Below, piece by piece: positions 1 through 5,220 of a stretch of DNA of 5,220 nucleotides. Below the pieces are notes generated by a model. The model saw only the letters and a list, made by a program, of their open reading frames with translations. It did not search any database and had not been told where the DNA came from. Position numbers and translations under genes: made by a program. The stretch is from Bacillota bacterium (GTDB taxonomy: Bacteria; Bacillota; Clostridia; Peptostreptococcales; Anaerovoracaceae), in the NCBI GenBank assembly GCA_016283945.1, contig JAEENW010000087.1, positions 1-5,220 on the forward strand, in the 5' to 3' direction. Position 1 is the stretch's first letter. Each line of letters starts with the position of its first letter.

Positions 1-1106
1 TGATCGAAATCAGACATCTCAGAAAGGAATTCGGCGACGTCACCCCGCTCACCGACGTGAACATCACGATCAACGACGGCGACGTCATCGCGGTGATCGG
101 ACCCTCCGGCACCGGCAAATCCACCCTCCTGCGCTGCATCAATATGCTCGAGACCCCGACCTCCGGCGAGATCATCGTCGACGGCCAGGTGATCAACGAC
201 GGCAAGACCGACCTCAACGAGGTCAGGAAGAAGATGGGCATGGTGTTCCAGTCCTTCAACCTCTTCGGCAACCTCACCGTCATCGAGAACATCATGAACC
301 CGCAGATCACCCTGCTCGGCAGGAGCCGCCAGGAGGCCTACGACAAGGCCATGGACCTCCTCTGGAAGGTAGGTCTCGGCGCCAAGGCGCTCTCCTATCC
401 GGACGAGCTCTCCGGCGGACAGCAGCAGCGTGTCGCCATCGCCAGGGCGCTCGCCATGGATCCCGAGATCATACTCTTCGACGAGCCCACCAGCGCTCTC
501 GACCCCAGCATGATCGGCGAGGTACAGTCCGTCATCCGCACCATCGCCAAGGGCGGCACGACCATGATGATCGTCACCCACGAGATGGACTTCGCCAGGA
601 AGATCGCAAACCGCGTCATCTTCATGGACGGAGGCGAGGTCTACGAGGAAGGCACTCCCAAGGAGATCTTCGAGCACCCCAAGAAGGACAAGACCCGCCG
701 CTTCATCCAGAGGCTGAGCACCCTCAGCTACAGGATCGAGGGGACCGACTTCGACTTCTCCGTCGTCACCGACGAGCTCCAGGCCTACGCCGAGAAGCTG
801 CTCATCGAGAACGAGAGGACCTCGAAGCTGCAGATCGCCCTCGAGGAGATCTGCCTCAACAACCTCTTCCTCATGGAGGAGCCCAACATCTACGCGAGCA
901 TCGACTACTCCGAGAAGAGCGACGTGCTCTCCCTCGACCTCAAGTACAAGGGAGACCACTTCGACCCGAAGACCTCGGACAACGTGCTCTTCAACTCGAT
1001 ACTCGCAGAGCCCACGACCACCCTCACCGACGAGATCCTCGTCGATTCACCCAAGTGGTACAACAACCACACCAACATCAGCCTGAGATGGGAGGACGCG
1101 CAGTAA
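1..1106 (+). CDS. Polar amino acid ABC transporter ATP-binding protein with C-terminal degenerate GHKL-like domain (start codon cut by window edge)
   Basis: This is the motor subunit of a GlnQ/HisP-type amino acid importer, acting at the inner face of the membrane and hydrolysing ATP to drive uptake. The frame is open from base 3, and bases 1-2 (TG) are evidently the end of a start codon lying one base outside the window. The protein would begin MIEIRHLRKEF and be 368 residues long. A GTG at 57 is internal, since starting there would remove the first strands of the fold. Numbered from the inferred Met, Walker A GPSGTGKST is at 34-42, the Q-loop Gln at 84, signature LSGGQQQR at 137-144, Walker B IILFDEP at 157-163 with catalytic Glu162, D-loop SALD at 165-168 and switch His194, so the ATPase looks fully active. 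Family members usually stop near 240 residues; this one continues for about 128 more (see the separate domain entry). Its TAA stop overlaps the start of the receptor-permease gene by one base, which suggests translational coupling. The ABC assignment is certain; the transported amino acid is unknown. Confidence 0.95.
   Translation, partial: IEIRHLRKEFGDVTPLTDVNITINDGDVIAVIGPSGTGKSTLLRCINMLETPTSGEIIVDGQVINDGKTDLNEVRKKMGMVFQSFNLFGNLTVIENIMNPQITLLGRSRQEAYDKAMDLLWKVGLGAKALSYPDELSGGQQQRVAIARALAMDPEIILFDEPTSALDPSMIGEVQSVIRTIAKGGTTMMIVTHEMDFARKIANRVIFMDGGEVYEEGTPKEIFEHPKKDKTRRFIQRLSTLSYRIEGTDFDFSVVTDELQAYAEKLLIENERTSKLQIALEEICLNNLFLMEEPNIYASIDYSEKSDVLSLDLKYKGDHFDPKTSDNVLFNSILAEPTTTLTDEILVDSPKWYNNHTNISLRWEDAQ
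717..1103 (+). other. C-terminal domain of the ABC ATPase: degenerate SpoIIAB/RsbW-like (GHKL, HATPase_c_2) fold
   Basis: This covers residues about 240-368 of the ATPase. Seen directly: the stretch ALEEICLNNLF (279-289) fits the N-box pattern of anti-sigma-type GHKL ATPases, with Glu283 and Asn287 in the E-x-x-x-N spacing. Further on, KGDHFDP (317-323) fits the glycine and FDP end of the G1 box (D-x-G-x-x-FDP in RsbW/SpoIIAB). The end, with YNNHTNISLRW, resembles the family's closing 'Y...g.N.l.l' strand. What is missing: the nucleotide-contacting Asp of the G1 box is Tyr316, the His usually following the N-box is Leu291, and no glycine-rich G2 loop is visible. I infer a fold kept for protein contacts or weak nucleotide sensing rather than kinase activity. 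Alternatively it is an unrelated regulatory tail, like those on MetN or MalK, that matches by chance. The family call rests on eye-level motif matching only. Confidence 0.55.
1090..1095 (+). promoter_or_regulatory. Ribosome binding site of the receptor-permease gene
   Basis: GGGAGG lies ten bases before ATG 1106, inside the last codons of the ATPase gene. It fixes the start at 1106 rather than at the in-frame GTG at 1055, which would add 17 residues (rich in Gln and His) ahead of an otherwise normal signal peptide. Confidence 0.85.
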
Positions 1107-2686
1107 TGAAAAAGATCAAGAGCAGCGGCACCGCCGTATCCCGCGCCTTCCGCAAGGCGCTCTCCCTCACCCTGATACTCGCGATCCTCATGGGCGCGAT
1201 CACCGCGGTCGCCGCGGCCATGCCCATGGAATCCAAGAACGGCATCACCGAGATCAATCAGCTCGACGGAAAGAACATCGGCGTCCAGACCGGCGTACTC
1301 TACGAGGACGCGATCAAGGACGACATCGACGGCGAGACCTGGCTCTACTACAAGATGCCCAACGACATGATCCCCGCCCTCGAGGCGGGCAGGATCGACG
1401 CCTACCTCATCGAGGAGGTCGGCTTCGTCGCCCAGAGATACGAGCACCCCGAGCTCATGAGGCTCGAGGAGAAGGCCGGCGTGATGGAATTCGCCGTCAT
1501 AGTCGGAAACAACGACAAGCAGAGCACCCTCTACCCGCAGATCCAGGAGTTCATACGCGACGGGCTCGAGAGCGGATGGCTCGACCAGCTCTACGATTAC
1601 TGGGTCAGGAACTGGGATCCGAACACCTGCCATATCGAGAAGGTGCCCGAGTTCACCGGTGAGAACGGGACCGTCAGCATCGCCATCGAGGGCGGCTATG
1701 AGCCCTTCTCCTTCGAGGCCGGCGGCTACTACTCAGGCTACGACGTGGAGTTCATGATGAACTTCTGCGCCAAGTACGGCTACACCCCCGACTTCCAGGC
1801 CATGGAGTTCGATTCCATCGGGCCCGGAGCCCTCTCCGGACGCTACGACTTCGGCATGAACATCGTCGTCGAGGAGGAGCGCGCCGAGGCGGCCGTGCTC
1901 TCCGACCCGTACTACAGCTGCGACATCGTGTTCGTAGTCGAGGGCGAGTACGAAGGAGACATGGGCTTCTTCGAGAGGATGGGCTACAACTTCAACAAGA
2001 CCTTCATCAGGGACGACCGCTGGAAGCTCTTCGCCGAAGGTATGGGAAGGACCATGCTCATCACCGTGGCCTCCGTGGTATTCGGGACCGTGCTCGGCTT
2101 CGCGGCCTATCTGGCCTGCCGCCACGGCAACAAGCTCGCGAACGCGATAGTCGGAGCGATCGACTGGCTCGTCGAGGGCATCCCGACCGTAGTGTTCCTG
2201 ATGCTGCTGTTCTTCGTGGTGTTCGTGAGCACCCCGCTCAGCGGCACCGCGATCTCCATCATAGGCTTCTCGCTGATCTTCGGCTGCGGCATGTACGGCA
2301 TGCTCAAGGTCGGCTTCGGCGCGATCCCCAGAGGGCAGTTCGAGGCCTCCACGGCGCTCGGCTACTCCGATAACCAGAGCTTCTTCAAGATCCTGCTCCC
2401 GCAGGCCGCGCAGCACTTCATGCCCATCTACAGGAGCAACGTGATCTCCCTCATCAAGGAGACCTCCGTAGTAGGCTACGTCGCCGTCCGCGATCTCACC
2501 AAGATGGGCGACCTCGTAAGGAGCCGCACCTACATCGCGTTCTTCGCGCTGATCGCCGTCGCCGTCCTCTACTTCATCATGGAGGGCGTGCTGACCGCCG
2601 TTATCAACTACGTGATCCGCAGGATCAACCCGAGAAGGCGCACCAAGGACCAGATCCTCGCGGGCATCGTTCCCGAGGAGGACTGA
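1106..2686 (+). CDS. Fused amino acid-binding protein/permease of an ABC importer, with apparently permuted binding domain
   Basis: A 526-residue protein combining the extracellular receptor and the membrane channel of a polar amino acid importer. ATG 1106 is chosen for its ribosome binding site and because it opens a proper signal peptide: MKKIK, further basic residues, a hydrophobic core at about 19-38 and a possible cleavage site after AVAAA38. Residues about 47-170 resemble the second half of a type-3 substrate-binding protein (LDGKNIGVQTG at 53-63, GRIDAYLIEE at 95-104). Residues about 187-280 resemble the first half (YEPFSF at 198-203, GYDVEF at 211-216, and EEERAEAAVLSDPYY at 256-270 with carboxylate-binding Arg259). 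The HisM/GlnP-type permease follows from about 310, with roughly five membrane spans. It has a coupling-loop EAA motif (Glu413, Ala414, Gly419, Pro432) and the conserved LIKETSVVGY at 449-458. Each transporter is probably a dimer carrying two receptors. The partner is surely the ATPase encoded just upstream. Substrate is unknown; polar amino acid is the family expectation. Confidence 0.93.
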   Translation: MKKIKSSGTAVSRAFRKALSLTLILAILMGAITAVAAAMPMESKNGITEINQLDGKNIGVQTGVLYEDAIKDDIDGETWLYYKMPNDMIPALEAGRIDAYLIEEVGFVAQRYEHPELMRLEEKAGVMEFAVIVGNNDKQSTLYPQIQEFIRDGLESGWLDQLYDYWVRNWDPNTCHIEKVPEFTGENGTVSIAIEGGYEPFSFEAGGYYSGYDVEFMMNFCAKYGYTPDFQAMEFDSIGPGALSGRYDFGMNIVVEEERAEAAVLSDPYYSCDIVFVVEGEYEGDMGFFERMGYNFNKTFIRDDRWKLFAEGMGRTMLITVASVVFGTVLGFAAYLACRHGNKLANAIVGAIDWLVEGIPTVVFLMLLFFVVFVSTPLSGTAISIIGFSLIFGCGMYGMLKVGFGAIPRGQFEASTALGYSDNQSFFKILLPQAAQHFMPIYRSNVISLIKETSVVGYVAVRDLTKMGDLVRSRTYIAFFALIAVAVLYFIMEGVLTAVINYVIRRINPRRRTKDQILAGIVPEED

Positions 2687-2738
2687 TCTAGACAGGCTTA
2701 AGCCGGCCGCGGCAGTGCGGCGCAAGGAAGGATAGAAC
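2687..2738. other. Short intergenic gap before the AbrB-family gene
   Basis: These 52 bases contain a small GC-only inverted repeat (GCCGC 2706-2710, GCGGC 2717-2721, six-base loop) with no T-tract behind it, so it is not a convincing terminator. I see no good -10/-35 pair. The simplest reading is that the AbrB-family gene is read through from the transporter genes. The hairpin could slow polymerase or protect message ends, but that is speculation. Confidence 0.5.
2726..2732 (+). promoter_or_regulatory. Ribosome binding site of the AbrB-family gene
   Basis: GGAAGGA lies six bases before ATG 2739. This supports that start, which also gives a membrane protein beginning directly with its first hydrophobic segment, as usual for the family. 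Confidence 0.75.
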
Positions 2739-3815
2739 ATGCCCATAGCGCTAAGGCTGGCGCTGACGCTCGCGTCCGCGGTCGCAGGCGTCTTCGTCGC
2801 CAAAAAGCTCAAGCTCCCTGTCCCGTTCATGATCGGCGCCATGCTCGGCGTCGCCGTATTCAACATACTCACAGGAGAGGCCTGGTTCCACAAGGAGGTC
2901 AAGACCTTCACCCAGTCCGTCTCGGGCGCCTACATAGGGCTCTCACTGACGAGGCGCGACCTGAAGAACATCAAGCAGCTCATCGCCCCGACAGTCGTGA
3001 TGGTGATCTGCTTCCTCGGCTTCACCACCGGAGTGGGCCTCGTCCTGTTCAAGGTATTCAAGCTCGATCCCGCGACGAGCTTCCTCGTCGCTATACCGGG
3101 CGGAGTCACCGAGATCTCGCTCATGTCCTACGAGATGGGCGCGGATCCCGCGATAGTCTCCTTCCTGCAGACCTTCAGGGTCTTCGCGGTGTACCTGATA
3201 TTCCCCGCGATGATAACCAAGACCCGCGAGAAGGTGGGCATCGAGGAGACCGAGGCGCTCGATACCTCCGACGACGGAAAGCGCGACTACTTCATCGACC
3301 GCTTCATCCCCGACAACGACGCCGCGAGGCAGATCATGACCGCCGTCATAGGCGTGATCGGAGGCCTCATAGGAAAGGCCACCGGCCTTCCCGCCGGGAC
3401 CCTGTCCTTCGCGATGATCTCCGTCATACTCGTCCACATCAACTCGTCCAAGCTGCACCTCGAGCGCAAGTATAAGCGCTACGTGCAGGTGCTCTCGGGG
3501 ACGCTGATCGGGCTCTCGATCTCGATGGACACCGTGCGCAGCTTCGGGAAGATCGTGCTCCCCGCGCTGTCGCTGATATTTTTCTACGTTGCCGCGAACT
3601 ACATCATCAGCTGGGCCATGGCGAAGACCGGAAAGATCGACTACATCTCGTCGATGTTCGCGTCCGCCCCGGGCGGAGCGAGCGACATGGCGCTGATCGC
3701 CACCGAGATAGGAGGCGACTCGCCGAAGATCGCCCTGCTGCAGATCATCAGGCTTATAAGCTGCTACACCATCTACCCCATGTGGACCAAGCTGCTCATA
3801 GGCTGGCTCGCGTAG
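2739..3815 (+). CDS. AbrB family integral membrane protein (putative transporter, often mislabelled 'ammonia monooxygenase')
   Basis: A 358-residue, very hydrophobic protein of normal length for the AbrB family (related to E. coli AbrB/YbgN, a membrane protein unrelated to the DNA-binding AbrB of Bacillus). Two homologous halves are visible. LPVPF at 26-30 pairs with LPAGT at 217-221, SGAYIGLSL at 62-70 with SGTLIGLSI at 253-261, IPGGVTEISLM at 119-129 with APGGASDMALI at 310-320, QTFR at 144-147 with QIIR at 335-338, and YLIFP at 152-156 with YTIYP at 343-347. All are offset by exactly 191 residues. The two PGG motifs probably lie in re-entrant or broken helices at a central pathway, by analogy with other duplicated transporters. 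A charged linker at about 161-197 joins the halves and is likely cytoplasmic. The function is not experimentally settled for most members, and older database names mentioning ammonia monooxygenase are not supported by anything seen here. It lies 52 bases after the importer genes with no clear promoter, so co-transcription is likely. A terminator follows 22 bases after the stop. Confidence 0.9.
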   Translation: MPIALRLALTLASAVAGVFVAKKLKLPVPFMIGAMLGVAVFNILTGEAWFHKEVKTFTQSVSGAYIGLSLTRRDLKNIKQLIAPTVVMVICFLGFTTGVGLVLFKVFKLDPATSFLVAIPGGVTEISLMSYEMGADPAIVSFLQTFRVFAVYLIFPAMITKTREKVGIEETEALDTSDDGKRDYFIDRFIPDNDAARQIMTAVIGVIGGLIGKATGLPAGTLSFAMISVILVHINSSKLHLERKYKRYVQVLSGTLIGLSISMDTVRSFGKIVLPALSLIFFYVAANYIISWAMAKTGKIDYISSMFASAPGGASDMALIATEIGGDSPKIALLQIIRLISCYTIYPMWTKLLIGWLA

Positions 3816-3837
3816 GGTGGATACAGAGAAAACAGAA

Positions 3838-3874
3838 GCGCTGTTATCGAAAACATCGATAACGGCGCCTTTTT
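3838..3874 (+). terminator. Rho-independent terminator ending the transporter/AbrB operon
   Basis: A 13-base-pair stem pairs 3838-3850 with 3856-3868 around the five-base loop AAACA. The only imperfection is one T-G wobble (3842 with 3864). One C and then five T follow at 3870-3874. The inner eight pairs form a perfect inverted repeat, GTTATCGA and TCGATAAC. The left flank is A-rich but broken, so termination from the opposite strand would be weaker. An operator role for the inner palindrome is possible but unneeded. Confidence 0.93.
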
Positions 3875-3890
3875 CGTCCGGCGGAGTTCG

Positions 3891-3899
3891 TGGTAGAAT
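3891..3899 (+). promoter_or_regulatory. Extended -10 promoter of the M20 hydrolase gene
   Basis: TGGTAGAAT matches the extended -10 consensus TGnTATAAT at all but one defined position. The -35 region at the usual 17-base spacing (3871-3876, TTTTCG) is poor and lies in the terminator T-tract, as is common when an extended -10 compensates. Transcription would begin near 3906, giving a leader of about 34 bases. No operator or riboswitch fits in so short a leader. Confidence 0.65.
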
Positions 3900-3928
3900 A
3901 TGTCCGTCGGCAAATTGATACTGTCAAT

Positions 3929-3933
3929 GGAGG
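3929..3933 (+). promoter_or_regulatory. Ribosome binding site of the M20 hydrolase gene
   Basis: GGAGG followed by AAAAAC lies six bases before ATG 3940. The strong match and spacing fix the start. The ATG at 3900 belongs to another frame and is not used. Confidence 0.85.
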
Positions 3934-3939
3934 AAAAAC

Positions 3940-5172
3940 ATGAAAAGACTACTGGAAGACGCGGGAGTGCAGCGCGCTCTCAGCTACATCAAGGCGGACG
4001 ACGACAGGACCTGGGACGAGCTGATGGAGTTCTGCGTCATCCCGGCGCCCTCTCACGAGGAGCAGCTGCGCGCCGAGTACGTGAGGAAGAAGTTCCTCGA
4101 GATAGGCCTCGAGGACGTGCACCTCGACGCTGTCATGAACGTCTTCGGGACCATACGCGGTACCGAGAAGACCGGGAGAGACCGCCCCTTCATGGTGCTC
4201 GCGGCGCACACCGACATAGTCTTCCCGATGAGCACCCCGCTCGAGGTCAAGGTCGAGGGCGACAAGTTCACATGCCCCGGCATCAACGACGACTCCCGCT
4301 CCGTCACGGAGCTCTTCACCATAGCCCGCGCCATGATCGACGCCGGCATACGCCCCTACCACGACCTGGTGTTCTGCGCCAACGTCTGCGAGGAGGGTCT
4401 CGGCGACCTCAAGGGAGCCAAATTCATCTTCGCGCAGGAGAAGAAGCCCTACGCCTTCATCTCGATCGACAACCCGGTCGACGGCGGCATAGTCTGGTAC
4501 GGCACCGGCAGCAGGCGCTACCGCGTCACCGTGCACGGCAACGGCGGCCACAGCTTCGCCGACTTCGGCTTCCCGAGCGCCATCCACGGCCTCGGAAACA
4601 TCATAGCCAGGATCTCCGAGATCGAGGTCCCGAAGCTCCCCAAGACCACCTACAACGTGGGTGTCATAAACGGCGGCACCTCGATAAACGTCATCGCCGA
4701 GACCGCCTCCTTCCTCTTCGACATGCGCTCCGACTCGCAGGAGGAGCTCGACCGCATGGAGGGCATCATGCGCGCGGCCGTAAAGGACTGCATCGAGCAG
4801 GAGAACGAGCGCGCGAGGACCCGCCACGGGATCACCGAGGAGAGATACATGCTCACGGCTGAGATCGAGCAGGTCGGGGACCGCCCCGCCGGAACCCAGC
4901 CCGTCGATTCCCCGATCATCAGAGCCGCGTGGGAGGCGGCGGAGCTCGTGGGGATCACCCCCGAGCTGCGCGACGAGACCAGCACCGACGCGAACATACC
5001 CATCAGCATGGGCATACCCGCGATCTGCATAGGCAGAGGCGGCCGCGAGGGCGGAGTCCACACCACCTCAGAGTGGCACATCCGCGACAACGACTGGAAG
5101 GCTCCGCAGAGGACCCTGCTCTGCACGCTCGCGATGACAGGGCTCGAAGGAGTCATAGAGCCGAAGATCTGA
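3940..5172 (+). CDS. M20/M25/M40 family zinc metallohydrolase (peptidase or amino-acyl deacylase)
   Basis: A 410-residue cytoplasmic enzyme (no signal peptide or membrane span) that should hydrolyse a peptide or amide bond with a two-zinc centre. The expected residues are in order. HTD at 90-92 gives the first metal ligand His90 and the supporting Asp92. GINDD at 114-118 gives the bridging Asp117. CEEGLGDL at 150-157 gives general base Glu151 and ligand Glu152. SIDNPVDGG at 175-183 gives ligand Asp177. GGVHTTSEWH at 371-380 gives the last ligand, His374. The lid/dimerisation domain spans about 190-300, with GNGGHSF at 200-206 and a GGTSINVI motif at 245-252. STDAN at 348-352 is another family hallmark. 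Length and order fit the PepT/ArgE/DapE superfamily, but not closely enough to one named member to give a symbol. It has its own promoter after a strong terminator, so it is a separate transcription unit. A role in releasing amino acids from peptides or N-acyl amino acids is plausible inference, not shown. Confidence 0.93.
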   Translation: MKRLLEDAGVQRALSYIKADDDRTWDELMEFCVIPAPSHEEQLRAEYVRKKFLEIGLEDVHLDAVMNVFGTIRGTEKTGRDRPFMVLAAHTDIVFPMSTPLEVKVEGDKFTCPGINDDSRSVTELFTIARAMIDAGIRPYHDLVFCANVCEEGLGDLKGAKFIFAQEKKPYAFISIDNPVDGGIVWYGTGSRRYRVTVHGNGGHSFADFGFPSAIHGLGNIIARISEIEVPKLPKTTYNVGVINGGTSINVIAETASFLFDMRSDSQEELDRMEGIMRAAVKDCIEQENERARTRHGITEERYMLTAEIEQVGDRPAGTQPVDSPIIRAAWEAAELVGITPELRDETSTDANIPISMGIPAICIGRGGREGGVHTTSEWHIRDNDWKAPQRTLLCTLAMTGLEGVIEPKI

Positions 5173-5220
5173 CAGATCCGCTGAACTCCTCCCGATACAT
5201 TTAGCATTTGAGGCGCCGCT
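5173..5220. other. Unassigned tail of the window
   Basis: These 48 bases follow the hydrolase stop codon. The final bases AGGCGCCGCT contain a GC-rich palindrome, GGCGCC, that could be the start of a terminator stem, but the sequence ends before this can be judged. No start codon with a ribosome binding site is seen on either strand. Confidence 0.4.

Noticed and set aside
57..59. GTG at 57 as start of the ATPase gene
   Set aside because: It would delete the first beta strands of the ABC fold. The frame stays open to base 3, and the TG at bases 1-2 is best read as the rest of the true start codon.
905..1633. Minus-strand open frame (242 codons) across the ATPase/permease junction
   Set aside because: No family resemblance and low-complexity acidic composition; it overlaps two real genes and is a codon-bias shadow.
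2706..2721. GC-rich inverted repeat between the permease and AbrB genes, considered as a terminator
   Set aside because: Only five base pairs and no following T-tract; too weak to call.
1733..2911. Long minus-strand open frame (392 codons) opposite the receptor-permease and AbrB genes
   Set aside because: Its translation is dominated by Glu, Asp, His, Val and Gly with no recognisable motif, it spans two well-supported + strand genes, and it is expected from GC-rich codon bias on the opposite strand.
2943..3458. Minus-strand open frame (171 codons) opposite the AbrB-family gene
   Set aside because: Rich in Glu, Gly, Asp and His with no motif; it lies entirely inside a convincing membrane-protein gene.
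3917..3922. GATACT considered as a second -10 element for the hydrolase gene
   Set aside because: Only four of six bases match, no -35 partner is seen, and transcription would begin close to the ribosome binding site. The upstream TGGTAGAAT is far better.
3900..4862. + strand open frame starting at ATG 3900, overlapping the hydrolase gene
   Set aside because: It yields an Arg/His/Gly-rich protein with no motif, has no good ribosome binding site, and its ATG lies at the edge of the predicted -10 element. It is the out-of-frame reading of the hydrolase gene.
3949..5061. Minus-strand open frame (370 codons) opposite the M20 hydrolase
   Set aside because: Repetitive Val/Gly/Ala/Asp/Leu composition and no motif, whereas the + strand frame has every catalytic residue of its family.

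Overview
The window is a compact, gene-dense bacterial segment with four genes, all on the + strand, and no RNA genes, mobile elements, CRISPR or large repeats that I can see. It is GC-rich (roughly 60% by eye). Strong GGAGG-type ribosome binding sites, a classical hairpin-plus-U-tract terminator and an extended -10 promoter all point to a bacterium rather than an archaeon. A substrate-binding protein fused to its permease, and a SpoIIAB/RsbW-like domain, are most familiar from Gram-positive bacteria. My guess is therefore a GC-rich anaerobic Gram-positive (Clostridia- or Coriobacteria-like), but this is low-confidence inference and no marker gene is present.

Layout: (1) The first 1106 bases encode an ABC-type amino-acid-importer ATPase whose start codon is cut by one base at the left edge. 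It carries an extra C-terminal domain of about 128 residues that looks like a degenerate GHKL (anti-sigma/histidine-kinase type) fold. (2) A one-base overlap (TAATG) leads into a 526-residue protein that joins signal peptide, amino-acid-binding domain and permease in one chain. Its binding domain appears circularly permuted, with the half that normally comes second placed first. (3) After 52 bases comes a 358-residue AbrB-family membrane protein made of two homologous halves. (4) A strong intrinsic terminator ends this operon. An extended -10 promoter then drives a 410-residue M20-family zinc metallohydrolase with all expected metal ligands. The last 48 bases hold nothing I can assign.

How the parts may work together: genes 1 and 2 together supply every component of a polar amino acid importer (receptor, channel, motor), so no separate binding-protein or permease gene is needed. 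The degenerate GHKL-like tail on the motor is a candidate regulatory or docking domain. The AbrB-family protein probably shares the transcript, but its substrate is unknown. The M20 enzyme is separately transcribed and may release amino acids from peptides or N-acyl amino acids, which would suit an amino-acid-using lifestyle.

The most interesting points are the ABC-ATPase/GHKL fusion and the permuted receptor-permease. They sit next to each other and probably form one transporter with unusual architecture in both subunits. Whether either is truly undescribed cannot be decided from the sequence alone.
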